A DNA stretch of 64,000 nucleotides from Cytophagales bacterium (GCA_033344775.1 JAWPMT010000005.1:62001-126000); one strand, 5' to 3'. Positions 34,846 through 44,749 are shown, counted from the first letter of the stretch. The notes: generated by a model from the letters alone, not told the origin. Numbers and translations are program-made.

Positions 34846-35937
34846 ATGAAATCAGCAATTTTATTTACCGTAGCAACGTCACTTCTTTTCTATGGTTGTA
34901 GCCTGAAAAAATTTGACAATAGCATTCCTGGTTATAATTCCGTATTCATGAAAGAAAAGCCCAATATCACTTTGGAGGGCATACCTATCGGACCCAGTGA
35001 TTATTTCAGAGATCCCGATGGAATAGCGGTCATTCAGGATACTATTCTCCTGGTCACGGATGGCAAGACTGAAGATGCCATTCATTTTGTGAATATCCGC
35101 ACCCAGGAATTGATCAAAACTTACGGTAAAATCGGAGAAGGCCCCGGAGAATTGGCCACCCATGTCGTCCCCATGTATCTGGAGTCGCAAAGCAATGTTA
35201 TTGAATTGCTGGAACCTGCAAAAAAAAGACTGGCAACCTATTCTATCGATAGCCTATTAAATGGTTCTGATAGTTACTTTCCAAGTTTTGCGGTAGGTCC
35301 ACCGGAAATAGGATCGCCTTTGGGCATGACCAGGATCGATGAGGAAAATTTTGTCATCAATGCCAATTTTCCATGTTCACGGCTCTTAAAGTGGAATTCG
35401 AGTTCCGACCAACTGGATTGTTCCCCTGGTGTTATTCCTCTGGATGACATTGATCTTGGTCAAAAAAGTAATTTGACCTATGAAGTCATGGCCGTTCGAC
35501 CTGATCAAAAACTGATTGCCACGGCCATGTACAAATACAACCGAATTGACATCTATAACCTGGAACTCCAACATCAATTTGCCATCGTTGGTGACCAAAA
35601 CTCAAACCCGTTTGACTATTGTAAAATCATCAATGGTAAAACCAACTGTGAGTATCAAAAAATGGAGAAGTTTTCCAGCGCTGCGATATATGCTTCTCAA
35701 GACCATATTTATGTATCCAGGCTGGTGCCGCTCAGTAGAAATCCACAAAATATTTATGATCACGAGGTGGTGTTACTTGTCTTCGACTGGGAAGGAAATT
35801 CCGTAGGACGTATGTCACTGGGCAGATTCGTTTTCTCATTCACCGTAGACGAAAAAAACAAGAAGTTATACGCCATTGATGATCAATTGACAAAGCAAAT
35901 GATCATTGAATATAACCTACCAGATTTCAAAGCATGA
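34846..35937 (+). CDS. TolB-like six-bladed β-propeller lipoprotein
   Basis: 363 residues. A lipobox (LLFYGC, acylated Cys18) marks it as a membrane-attached lipoprotein. The rest is β-propeller-like with repeated strands, for example DPDGIAVIQDTILLVTDGKTEDAIHFVN, GEGPGELATHVVPMYLESQ and a final FSFTVDEKNKKLYAIDDQ, matching the BF3164/TolB-like family of Bacteroidota. Such propellers usually bind proteins or ligands at the cell surface or in the periplasm. It begins the operon of lipoproteins and efflux genes; its stop is four bases into the start of the next gene. Confidence 0.82.
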   Translation: MKSAILFTVATSLLFYGCSLKKFDNSIPGYNSVFMKEKPNITLEGIPIGPSDYFRDPDGIAVIQDTILLVTDGKTEDAIHFVNIRTQELIKTYGKIGEGPGELATHVVPMYLESQSNVIELLEPAKKRLATYSIDSLLNGSDSYFPSFAVGPPEIGSPLGMTRIDEENFVINANFPCSRLLKWNSSSDQLDCSPGVIPLDDIDLGQKSNLTYEVMAVRPDQKLIATAMYKYNRIDIYNLELQHQFAIVGDQNSNPFDYCKIINGKTNCEYQKMEKFSSAAIYASQDHIYVSRLVPLSRNPQNIYDHEVVLLVFDWEGNSVGRMSLGRFVFSFTVDEKNKKLYAIDDQLTKQMIIEYNLPDFKA

Positions 35938-36488
35938 TCAAAAAAAGTTACCTGTTTTTCCTGACCGGGTTATTAACCCTCGCCTATGCTTGCGAGGCAC
36001 CCAATGCATCTGTGGCCAAGCCAGAGAAGGAAATCAATATTGATGAATACAAGGCCTCTTTAATAGGCAAAAAGATGATTTTGGTAGATAGTCTGACCCA
36101 GATCAATCGCCATGAATTCGTCGTACGAGAGAAGCCTCTGACGCTGGTGGCCTTGTATGTCGCGAGCTGTAATCCATGCCTGATCAAGATGAAAAAATGG
36201 AAAAAGTTACTGGTACAATCCGAAGACCTGAACAAAGCTAATATCGTTATATACGCGAAAAATTCCCTGAACTGGTATTTCGATCATCAGGTGAATGAGG
36301 TAAATGAATTCCCTTTTCCGGTTTATCATGATCCCGCTGATATATTCGCCAGGACCAATGACGCACCCGAACTCACCTACATCAGATCCGTCCTGCTCGA
36401 CGAGACAGGAACCGTGATATTCGCTGGTAATCCCATGGATGAGCAAGAAGATTTTAATAAGTTATTTGAAATCCTTAAATCCTATTGA
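35934..36488 (+). CDS. Thioredoxin-like lipoprotein (CxxC)
   Basis: 184 residues with a lipobox (LTLAYAC, acylated Cys20). The mature part has a thioredoxin fold with the active-site motif ALYVASCNPCLIKMKKW (C-N-P-C) followed by PFPVYHDPADIF. Predicted periplasmic or surface thiol-disulfide oxidoreductase. Its start overlaps the propeller gene by four bases (ATGA) and its stop overlaps the next gene by four bases (TTGA), so it sits in a translationally coupled row. Partner: possibly the disulfide-rich small protein or the DUF1573 lipoprotein. Confidence 0.8.
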   Translation: MIKKSYLFFLTGLLTLAYACEAPNASVAKPEKEINIDEYKASLIGKKMILVDSLTQINRHEFVVREKPLTLVALYVASCNPCLIKMKKWKKLLVQSEDLNKANIVIYAKNSLNWYFDHQVNEVNEFPFPVYHDPADIFARTNDAPELTYIRSVLLDETGTVIFAGNPMDEQEDFNKLFEILKSY

Positions 36489-37039
36489 AGCGCTTGAAAA
36501 CGGCTTATCCATTTGGAGTATTTAGTGCATTGATCCTTTTACTTGCATGCCAACCAACAACAGGTAATCTGGATTATTATCCGGAACTAAAAAACCGGTT
36601 TATCCAATTTTCATCGAACGACCTGACTCCTATCAACACCGAAAAGGATCCAGATTATTTCAGGGGAAACCAATCGCCAATTGTCCTGATCGTTCTGAAA
36701 GGAAAATGCGAAAACTGTCATCTGGAACTCAACCAATGGCAAGCGATAATCACTGAAAACCAATGGGAAGATCAGGCCAATTTCATGGTCATCATCGAAG
36801 AGGAAATCAGCTATCTATTAGAACACGAAATCAAATCCGGAGCGAAATTCTCTGTCCCTATTTATCACGATGTTGATGGAAGCTTCATTGCCAACAACTT
36901 TCTCAAACCTTTAGTCTATGAGCGTGCAGCAATCCTTAATTCCAATCGTACGGTTCGGTTCGTGGGTTCTCCACTGCTCAAACCTCATTTGAAAGACCAG
37001 TTTTTGAAGAGCGCAGGATTGAAACAATCATATTTCTGA
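36485..37039 (+). CDS. Second thioredoxin-like lipoprotein (CxxC)
   Basis: 184 residues; TTG start overlapping the previous stop (TTGA) because no ATG fits a signal peptide. The signal ends in an LLLAC lipobox. The active site is C-E-N-C in VLIVLKGKCENCHLELNQW; the later PIYHDVDGSF matches the neighbour's PVYHDPADIF. Clearly a paralogue of the preceding gene, although sequence identity is modest. Tandem divergence suggests two redox proteins of different specificity. Predicted periplasmic. Confidence 0.78.
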   Translation: MKRLKTAYPFGVFSALILLLACQPTTGNLDYYPELKNRFIQFSSNDLTPINTEKDPDYFRGNQSPIVLIVLKGKCENCHLELNQWQAIITENQWEDQANFMVIIEEEISYLLEHEIKSGAKFSVPIYHDVDGSFIANNFLKPLVYERAAILNSNRTVRFVGSPLLKPHLKDQFLKSAGLKQSYF

Positions 37040-37041
37040 AC

Positions 37042-37428
37042 ATGCATTTATCCAAATCAATTTCAGTGTTGTTCCTGATCATTTTTCTGGGCTGCAATCA
37101 GCAATCACAGCAATATGATGCCACGACCATTGAGGTATCCTCACCTGTTGATATCGGCGATGTTCCACTCGGTATTGCTCACAGATTCACCATCTCTATC
37201 GTGAATACGGGGCAAAACCCCATGCAAATCGGAGATGTAATGGTCCCCTGCACGTGCACAGTACCTACCTGGGAAAAAGCAGCCATTGATCCTAATGAAA
37301 ACACTGAAATATCTATTGAATTTACTCCGGGTGATCTTGGCTTTTTTCAGGAAGAAATCATGGTTACCGGAAACTTTGAATCCACTTATGTGAAATTGAC
37401 GGGAAATGTGTTGCTTCAAAATTACTAA
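37042..37428 (+). CDS. DUF1573 Ig-like lipoprotein
   Basis: 128 residues with lipobox (LIIFLGC, Cys18). The mature domain is the DUF1573 immunoglobulin-like fold: DVPLGIAHRFTISIVNTGQNPMQIGDVMVPCTCTVPTWEKAAIDPNE. The CTCT motif is characteristic; the cysteines could be substrates of the neighbouring thioredoxin-like proteins. Only two bases from the previous stop. Its final 23 bases overlap the next gene. Confidence 0.85.
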   Translation: MHLSKSISVLFLIIFLGCNQQSQQYDATTIEVSSPVDIGDVPLGIAHRFTISIVNTGQNPMQIGDVMVPCTCTVPTWEKAAIDPNENTEISIEFTPGDLGFFQEEIMVTGNFESTYVKLTGNVLLQNY

Positions 37429-38476
37429 CCTCTTTTCGTGGCTTATGTTATCTCTTTTACTCGCTTGCGATGTGGAGACGAGATATGAAGCTTCATCGAC
37501 CTCAAGCCCAGCACAATACAATGAACCCTATGATGTGCAAATTGCTCCGGTGAAGTCTGGCAATTTTGAAATCACACTGAGTTTTCGTGGAAAACTTACC
37601 TCGTCGCGTTCGACCATCATGCAATTTCCTTCTTCAGGAGTCATCGAACAGTTGAAGGTCAACAATGGAGATTTGGTCCGTAAAGGGCAACTGTTGGCAA
37701 AACTCAACGATGAGAAAGAAAGCATCAACCTGAAGAAGGCTCGTAACAACCTTCGAAACGCGAATCTATCCAAAGAATATACCAAGATTGGATATGCGCC
37801 ATCCGGAGAAAATATATCCGAAAAGGCAATGGAAGCCATCAACTTGCAGTCGGGATATGAAGCGGCACTTCTGGCCATTGAGGAAGCTGAATTAAACCTG
37901 AAAAACCGAGAGATTTATGCCCCTTTCGACGGGAAGATTGTTGATTTGAAGGCCCGGCAATTCGAAAATTCGAATGACCATGAATTCTTTTGTCGCATTA
38001 TTGACCCCAACAAACTTGTTGCCAGCTTTTCCATCGTAGAAGAAGAGATCCGAGCCATTCGGTCCAGTGAAAAAATTTCAGTCAGTTCACACATTGATCC
38101 TTCCAACATATATCATACCACTTCATTCTCCATCAACCCAGTCGTGAATGAAAATGGATTCTCAGAAGTAAGTGCGGAGTTTGAAGTTGACCCTGACCAG
38201 ATCTGGGATGGAATGAGCGTAAATATCAATGCAATCAAGACGTTTAAAAACACGCTGTTTATCCCTAAAAGTGCGGTCGTAAGACGGAATGACCAAAACG
38301 TGGTGTTTACCCTGACCAAGGGTCTTGCAAAATGGAATTATGTTGAATTAGATGAACAGAACCAACATTTTTGGTCCATTTCATCTGGGCTGACTCCTGG
38401 AGACACTGTCATTATTTCTGGCAATCTCAACCTGGCTGATGGTGTCCCTGTGAATATCACCGATCCAAGACTATAA
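37406..38476 (+). CDS. RND efflux periplasmic adaptor (membrane fusion protein)
   Basis: 356 residues with a lipoprotein signal (LLLAC, Cys21). The lipoyl-like half-motif SGVIEQLKVNNGDLVRKGQLLAKL is followed by a short helical hairpin, then the second lipoyl half (NREIYAPFDGKIVDLKARQF), a β-barrel domain and a membrane-proximal domain (FIPKSAVVRRNDQNVVFTL). Adaptor for the RND permeases encoded next. Its start lies inside the DUF1573 gene by 23 bases. No TolC-type gene is present in the window. Confidence 0.9.
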   Translation: MCCFKITNLFSWLMLSLLLACDVETRYEASSTSSPAQYNEPYDVQIAPVKSGNFEITLSFRGKLTSSRSTIMQFPSSGVIEQLKVNNGDLVRKGQLLAKLNDEKESINLKKARNNLRNANLSKEYTKIGYAPSGENISEKAMEAINLQSGYEAALLAIEEAELNLKNREIYAPFDGKIVDLKARQFENSNDHEFFCRIIDPNKLVASFSIVEEEIRAIRSSEKISVSSHIDPSNIYHTTSFSINPVVNENGFSEVSAEFEVDPDQIWDGMSVNINAIKTFKNTLFIPKSAVVRRNDQNVVFTLTKGLAKWNYVELDEQNQHFWSISSGLTPGDTVIISGNLNLADGVPVNITDPRL

Positions 38477-38494
38477 CCATCAAGGTCCCGAGTC

Positions 38495-41400
38495 ATGAGT
38501 CAGTCTACACCTTACTTATCCTCATTTCGAGCAAAACTCATTTTCATATTTATTTCTGTAGCAGGGGCATTCAGTATTTTTTTCCTCCCAATCAGTTACC
38601 TACCCAGTGACCACAATTCCACAATATCGATCCGTTTTTCATGGTCAAAAAACAATGCGATTGAGTTGGAGCGAGAGATCACCTCCCGAATTGAGGCCAG
38701 GTTGTCTTCCGTAAGGGATATCAACAAGATCAGATCTTACTCATTACCCAATTTCGGATTGATCAATGTCACCATCAACAACCATATTGACATCAATCAT
38801 AAGCACCACGAGATCATCAAGCTCTTACGGTCTTTCCATTCGGAATTACCTGATGACACCAAAATCGAAACACCCGTCATTGTTAAATCCGACCAGAATA
38901 ACTTCATTCTGGCAATCTCTTCTTCTTTGAGCTCTGAACAGTATTGGGAAGTTCTAGACTCCTTGCTGTATGACTTTAAAACCATAAATGCGCGACTTAT
39001 CCATCCGATAGTGCAACATACCCCTCACCTTCGTTTAACACCCAATACACCCATCTTTAATCTCAGTTTAGGACCAGAACAAGTTCAAAACGCATTTTCA
39101 TTCCGAAAAGGAGAAACGCTGCTTGGACATCTGGCTGATTCAAAACCAGTCGTACTTAAGAGTCAAAGGGAATATTCAAGCCTTGATGAAATACAGGTTC
39201 ACAATGATCTTGGAAAAGAATTTCCTTTATGGCGACTTTTTTCATGGAGCCAGGTCCGACCAAAGGCGCGCACTATCCACAAAATAGACGGATTACCTAC
39301 GAGATACCTTCAATTTACCTATCCCAAAACCGAAAACCCAATTGTCTTTAACAACATACTGAAGAGGATTCTGAAAAAATATCAGCATGACAGAAAGCGA
39401 GCAGGTGTCCATCTCGACCTGGTCAATAATCCTGTTCAAAATTTCGAGGATGAACTCAAATCAATTGCAATCAGGGTGATCATCTCTCTTTTTATGCTGG
39501 TACTAGCTACCTATTTCTTCTACAAAAACCTAACCTATGGACTCATTGTCCTGACTTCTTTGCTGATCACTGTACTGAGTTCCACCGGAATTATTTACCT
39601 GCTGGGGATAGAAATCAATTTGTATACGTTGGCAGGAATTGCACTGTCTTTCGGATTGATCGTCGATAACATGCTTGTAACCCTGCATCACATCGTCTCT
39701 GGTCAAGCCATTAATTACAGGTTCGCAATCACGGCAGCAACCATCAGCTCCATCGGTACCGCATTTACTATATTTCTATTACCCGACGAACAAGCTTTAT
39801 TGATGGAAGGCTTCGTCTATATAGTGACCATTAGTCTGTCTTTTTCTTTGCTGGTAAGTATCTTACTCATTCCCCATCTGGTTCAACCACCTTCAACTGT
39901 ACAAAAGAAACCGGAATCAGCTAGAAAAATAGGTTCCATGATAGAAAAGCCCTACTTGTGGGTTTCTACCAAAGTTTTAACCGGCAGAAGGTTGATATTT
40001 CCCGTATTAGTGCTGGTATTTGGTCTTCCAGTTTATTTGATCCCTTCTGAAATCAATACTGGAACAGCATTGGACCAACCCTATAATGAACTAGCTTCTT
40101 CGGATTATTTCAATACTCAACTCAGACCCTTTCTTAGCAATTATTTAGGGGGATTCAGTACAAGGTTCAAGCAACATATTGAGAAAACGGAAGGCATCTC
40201 TTTCACGCCGGAACCTCCTCAAACACTCAGGATGTCTTATCAATCCCCCGACCGGATTGAAACGGATCATGTGATCCAGATTCATAATGAATTTGAAACC
40301 TACTTGAAATCATTTGAGCAGGTAAAGTCATTTGTAAGTACGATTGAAGAGCAATCGTTCAATATAGAGGTATTTTTCAGTGAAAAGAATGCTGACACGT
40401 TCCCAAGAGTCTTGGCGGGCTTGCTTCAACAAAAAGCCTCGCAACATTCCGGAGCACTGTTCAAAATCGCCATCAAGGATTTGTACCTCAATTCAGGCTG
40501 GTTTGAAGTGAATAGTTCGGGACTCAGGATAAAAGGCTACAATTACGATCAGATTTTAGAGCTATGTGCTGACATTGAACGTCAGCTTTCCAACAATGCT
40601 CGCATCGAAAACATCAGTCTTACCAGTGATGGGAAATCGGATTTGACGTACATCTTGCAGTTGGCTTCTGATGACTTATTATCTTTTGACCAACATTTCT
40701 CACAACACGCCCTATCAAATGTTTTGTCCGTACACTCCACCGGAGAAACCAATGTTTTCAGTGGAAAGCTTGGAGAAAATCAAGTAACGATCAACATGGA
40801 ACACGGTTCCAGAGACTTTTGGTCATTACAGCGGTACCCCATAGCGGTCAATAGCACGAACATCCGACTCGAACGAAATATCGACATGGTCCCCAACAAG
40901 CGTGAGCCCTACATCGAACGCCTTAATCAACAATACATCGTTGACCTGACGTTTGATTACCTGGGACCAAACATCCAGGCATCCCGGTTTCTGGATGGTC
41001 TGCTTCTTGATATTAATGCCACTTTTCCTGTGGGATTTAAAGCCGAAAAAATACCCTATGGAAGTGGGAAATTCTCAATAGCTAATCAAAGATTAACCAT
41101 CATTTTCGCTATCCTGATCGTATTTGTGATCAGTGCAATTCTCCTGGAATCCATAAGAACAGCACTGAACCTGGTATTTTATCTATTGCTCTCACTTGTT
41201 GGTGTTTTTATCGGTTTTTTAATAACGGGATCAACCTTTGACCTGGGGGCTGTAACGGCAGTTATTTTTCTATGTGGGCTCATTGTAAACAATGCATTTT
41301 ATGTTCTAACAGAAATCCAGGTTCGGGTCAAATGGAAAAGGGTAAGTAACTCTAAAGAAAAAGCAGCGATCTGGGTGGAGGTCTTGAAGCTAAAGAGCCC

Positions 41401-41587
41401 TTCTATCCTGATGACCTCCGTGACGTCAATCATTGGACTGCTGCCCTTTCTATTTCACAATTCAATTAATCTTTTTTGGTATCAGTTTTCCTTATGCACC
41501 GTGAGTGGGCTATCCTTTTCATTGTTGATATTGTATTTATTGCTACCCTGCATTTTTGGTTCCTCCATCTTTACACAAAATAACTAG
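38495..41587 (+). CDS. RND-family efflux permease, first of two
   Basis: 1030 residues, AcrB-like topology: N-terminal helix (LIFIFISVAGAFSIFFLPISYLP), large periplasmic loop, helices 2-6, second loop, helices 8-12. The key TM4 stretch reads GLIVDNMLVTLHHIV, so the usual Asp-Asp pair is Asp-Asn; the TM10 stretch reads GLIVNNAFYVLTEI, where AcrB has a Lys. This VDN/VNN form is common in Bacteroidota RND pumps, so it may still use the proton motive force, though this is not proven. Divergent overall, with few recognised periplasmic motifs. Substrate unknown. Eighteen bases follow the adaptor stop. Confidence 0.85.
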   Translation: MSQSTPYLSSFRAKLIFIFISVAGAFSIFFLPISYLPSDHNSTISIRFSWSKNNAIELEREITSRIEARLSSVRDINKIRSYSLPNFGLINVTINNHIDINHKHHEIIKLLRSFHSELPDDTKIETPVIVKSDQNNFILAISSSLSSEQYWEVLDSLLYDFKTINARLIHPIVQHTPHLRLTPNTPIFNLSLGPEQVQNAFSFRKGETLLGHLADSKPVVLKSQREYSSLDEIQVHNDLGKEFPLWRLFSWSQVRPKARTIHKIDGLPTRYLQFTYPKTENPIVFNNILKRILKKYQHDRKRAGVHLDLVNNPVQNFEDELKSIAIRVIISLFMLVLATYFFYKNLTYGLIVLTSLLITVLSSTGIIYLLGIEINLYTLAGIALSFGLIVDNMLVTLHHIVSGQAINYRFAITAATISSIGTAFTIFLLPDEQALLMEGFVYIVTISLSFSLLVSILLIPHLVQPPSTVQKKPESARKIGSMIEKPYLWVSTKVLTGRRLIFPVLVLVFGLPVYLIPSEINTGTALDQPYNELASSDYFNTQLRPFLSNYLGGFSTRFKQHIEKTEGISFTPEPPQTLRMSYQSPDRIETDHVIQIHNEFETYLKSFEQVKSFVSTIEEQSFNIEVFFSEKNADTFPRVLAGLLQQKASQHSGALFKIAIKDLYLNSGWFEVNSSGLRIKGYNYDQILELCADIERQLSNNARIENISLTSDGKSDLTYILQLASDDLLSFDQHFSQHALSNVLSVHSTGETNVFSGKLGENQVTINMEHGSRDFWSLQRYPIAVNSTNIRLERNIDMVPNKREPYIERLNQQYIVDLTFDYLGPNIQASRFLDGLLLDINATFPVGFKAEKIPYGSGKFSIANQRLTIIFAILIVFVISAILLESIRTALNLVFYLLLSLVGVFIGFLITGSTFDLGAVTAVIFLCGLIVNNAFYVLTEIQVRVKWKRVSNSKEKAAIWVEVLKLKSPSILMTSVTSIIGLLPFLFHNSINLFWYQFSLCTVSGLSFSLLILYLLLPCIFGSSIFTQNN

Positions 41588-41590
41588 CCC

Positions 41591-44590
41591 TTGCTCTCCT
41601 TCTTAATCAAACGACCCGTTGCTGTTGGCATGACCATTTTTACGCTATCGTTGCTGGGAATGGTCTCTTTTCTGAAAACTCCGATATCCATTTTACCCGA
41701 AATAGAGATCCCAAGGATATCCATCGTTCTGGAGTTCGAAAATTCTGACCATTCGGACATGGCTAATGTTTTGGTGGAACCTATGATCTCGAAGCTGTCA
41801 CAAGCGAATGGCCTGGAGGATATTACAGCTATGCTCGATGATCAAAAAGTAAAATTTGATCTCACTTTTGCATTCGGGACAGACATGGATTACGCATACC
41901 TCGAGGTGACAGATTTGTCGGATGTTATCCTGAAAGACAATCCCTATCGATATAATCGCCCTGCGATTTTCAGGCACAATTTATCGGACCTTCCGATCCT
42001 TTTCATACATCTGTCATCCCAACAATCCTCCAACTCCATTGAATTCTCAAAACTTTCCGATTTCGCTTACAATAGCCTGAAAAGACGACTGGAGCAATTG
42101 CCAGAAGTTGCTTTTGTAGATATCGCCGGAGGACAATTCGAAGAAATCACAATTACCCCAAAGATGGAAACCCTGGCCTCTCTCAAAGTCGGTGAAAGTG
42201 CCATTTATGACGCCCTGGATAGACAAAACCTTGATTTCAAAACCTACTCAATCAAAAACGGCAATTACTTTAGAACCTTACGGGTAAACAGTAAAATAAC
42301 CAGTCTCGAAGATCTTCAAAATATTGCCATACAGATCGGTTCGAGGATATTTAAACTTCGTGAACTCGCAGAAGTATCGGTAAGACTTAAAAGCAATAAC
42401 GGACAAATTTACTCGAACGGAAATCGAGCAGTTACCCTGGCGATCATCAAATCGGGATCATCAAGAATTGATGAGCTAAAAGCGCAGATCGATCAAGTGA
42501 TCGGCGATACACAATCACAATTTCCAAACCTGCAGTTTCATCTCACCAGAGATCAATCTCAATTGCTGAATAATGCACTAGGCAGTCTGAAGATGAGTCT
42601 GATACTGGGGATATTATTTGCGGGTCTGGTTGTCTACTTTTTGAACCGCAACACATACCACACATTGATCATCCTCTTGAATGTTCCGGTAGCACTGGCC
42701 ATCACTTTTTTATTCTTTGAACTTTTTGGGCTGACAATCAACATCATCACCCTCTCTGGCCTGACTATTTGCGTTGGATTGATGATTGACAATACAATCA
42801 TCGTACTGGACAATATTGTTCGAAAACAAAGCCATCAGGACCTGTTACTGGCCACAGAAACCGGAACACTAGATGTGGTCAGGCCATTGTTGACCTCTCT
42901 TCTTACCACTTGTTCTCTTTTCTTTCCCTTGATTTTCCTGAGCGGCCTCGCAGGTGCTCTATTTTATGATCAGGCAATGACCATTTCTGTTGGACTTATG
43001 GTTTCCTTTCTGATCGCCATCACTTTTCTTCCCACAACCTATGTCTTCTTACGAAATAGGCATTCGACCTACTCGAAAGGAAGGGACTATCTGCTAGCCA
43101 AATATCACCAAACCCTATCGTTCACCTATCAAAATTCCAGAATCACTCTATTGGGATTTTTGGCATTTTTGATGGTTTCGGTCCTCTTCTTTTGGGATTT
43201 GCCAATAAAGAAGTTTCCGAAAATCTCGGAAGACTACACGGTAATGGCGCTTCAATGGGAGGAATTTTATTCCACCGAACAGATCCAGGGACAGATCCAG
43301 AAATTTCATGAAGCATTTCAGGAACAACTGGTCACTTTTCATGCATATATCGGACCAAATGATTTTCTATTAGACGAATCAAAAGACCTCAAAACCAACG
43401 AATCCAAAATTATTTTCAAGCCAATTACTGAAACTCCTTACCAAGAATTGAAGGAACAAATGCAGGCCTACCTCTCCCATTATCACCCATATACAACATA
43501 TGATATTCATCAATCGAAAACTTCCATATCCTACGTGTTTTCAACAGACGAAGAATCGGATATCATCCTATACCAACGGCAAGCCATTGGTGATCAGTCA
43601 GCCAGTGAAAAAATCATTGCGGCCATTGAAGAGATCAATTCTGAAATAGAAGCTCAACGCACCGTATCCAGGGAAAAGATGTTTATCAACTATGATGATC
43701 AAAAGTTAATTCAATACAACGTGGACCCAACATCCTTGTCTAACAGGATCAGACTCTTGCTGGATCAACTTCGGCCAAAATCCATCAACTCAGGCGATCT
43801 CCAAGAATCGGTCAGGATTATATCCGGGTCTGATGAACTTGAGCAGCTCCTGGGAACTGCTCAAATCATTAACCAGGATTCAGTCTTTATACCATTGAGA
43901 AACCTGATCTCCGTAAAATTCAGACGTGTACCCAACAAACGTTTTTTTGATCAAAAAGGAGAATTTGAAACGCTCGAATTGAAGAACATGAAGGAAGATC
44001 AGGCAAATGAGCTTAAAAAGCGCTTCAACCGCGAATTCCGAAATGAATGGTTGGCATATGATCGACAATCATCTCGTCTATTTGACTTCCTGAATGAACT
44101 TATTCTGGTTTTTGCCATGTCGATTGCGTTACTCTACTTTATCCTGGCCATTCAATTCGAATCATTAATACAACCGCTGATTGTCCTATCAGAAATACCT
44201 ATTGGCCTTTCAGGAGGTCTCTGGCTACTCTTACTGGCGGGTGGTACACTGAACGTCATGGCCGGAATCGGACTGATCTTTTTAGCCGGGATCATGATCA
44301 ACGATTCCATTTTAAAAATCGAGCAAATCAACAGGTTGAAGGTAAGCTTTTCTCTCGACGAGTCCATCAAAACAGCGGGCAAATTCCGCTTTAATGCCAT
44401 TGTTTCAACCAGCTTCACCACCATAGCGTCATTGATTCCAATCATCGTGCTGGGTAGTCAAGGATCAGAGCTTCAGCGTCCTCTGGCACTGGTACTGGTC
44501 GGTGGCATGATTACTTCCACGATCGCCAGTCTTTATCTTATTCCTACCATCTACAAATTGATCTACAACAGAAAACCTCACAACCTTTAA
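41591..44590 (+). CDS. RND-family efflux permease, second of two
   Basis: 999 residues from a TTG start at 41591, three bases after the previous stop; no other start fits. It opens with the standard RND motif SFLIKRPVAVGMTIFTLSLLG. The TM4 stretch is GLMIDNTIIVLDNIV and TM10 is GIMINDSILKIEQI (Asn where AcrB has Lys). Better conserved than the first permease, but only moderately similar to it, so the pair may form a heteromeric pump sharing one adaptor, as for MdtB/MdtC. No outer-membrane channel is encoded nearby. Last gene of the operon. Confidence 0.88.
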   Translation: MLSFLIKRPVAVGMTIFTLSLLGMVSFLKTPISILPEIEIPRISIVLEFENSDHSDMANVLVEPMISKLSQANGLEDITAMLDDQKVKFDLTFAFGTDMDYAYLEVTDLSDVILKDNPYRYNRPAIFRHNLSDLPILFIHLSSQQSSNSIEFSKLSDFAYNSLKRRLEQLPEVAFVDIAGGQFEEITITPKMETLASLKVGESAIYDALDRQNLDFKTYSIKNGNYFRTLRVNSKITSLEDLQNIAIQIGSRIFKLRELAEVSVRLKSNNGQIYSNGNRAVTLAIIKSGSSRIDELKAQIDQVIGDTQSQFPNLQFHLTRDQSQLLNNALGSLKMSLILGILFAGLVVYFLNRNTYHTLIILLNVPVALAITFLFFELFGLTINIITLSGLTICVGLMIDNTIIVLDNIVRKQSHQDLLLATETGTLDVVRPLLTSLLTTCSLFFPLIFLSGLAGALFYDQAMTISVGLMVSFLIAITFLPTTYVFLRNRHSTYSKGRDYLLAKYHQTLSFTYQNSRITLLGFLAFLMVSVLFFWDLPIKKFPKISEDYTVMALQWEEFYSTEQIQGQIQKFHEAFQEQLVTFHAYIGPNDFLLDESKDLKTNESKIIFKPITETPYQELKEQMQAYLSHYHPYTTYDIHQSKTSISYVFSTDEESDIILYQRQAIGDQSASEKIIAAIEEINSEIEAQRTVSREKMFINYDDQKLIQYNVDPTSLSNRIRLLLDQLRPKSINSGDLQESVRIISGSDELEQLLGTAQIINQDSVFIPLRNLISVKFRRVPNKRFFDQKGEFETLELKNMKEDQANELKKRFNREFRNEWLAYDRQSSRLFDFLNELILVFAMSIALLYFILAIQFESLIQPLIVLSEIPIGLSGGLWLLLLAGGTLNVMAGIGLIFLAGIMINDSILKIEQINRLKVSFSLDESIKTAGKFRFNAIVSTSFTTIASLIPIIVLGSQGSELQRPLALVLVGGMITSTIASLYLIPTIYKLIYNRKPHNL

Positions 44591-44718
44591 CAGGGGTCAG
44601 GTCTCGTCATTTTTATCGACAGGTCCGGGCCTTTGAGAGCCTTCTGATCATTTCATGCAGGTATTGAAAAGAAACGAGCAAAGGGCACTCCCTCTGGGAG
44701 CACCCTCATACCTACCTG

Positions 44719-44745
44719 AAAAAACTAGGAGACTAGCAGCTCCTA
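44719..44745 (-). terminator. Rho-independent terminator of the lipoprotein gene
   Basis: Read on the minus strand: TAGGAG, eight-base loop, CTCCTA, then GTTTTTT (44745 down to 44719). It begins five bases after the stop at 44750. A second stem (CTCCC/GGGAG inside GGG/CCC, 44683-44705), followed by a T-rich run on the minus strand, may reinforce it. Confidence 0.75.
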
Positions 44746-44749
44746 ACTA

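Noticed and set aside
38495-44590. Loss of proton-relay Asp/Lys meaning the pumps are dead
   Set aside because: VDN/VNN-type TM4/TM10 forms are common in Bacteroidota RND transporters, so they are not evidence of inactivity.
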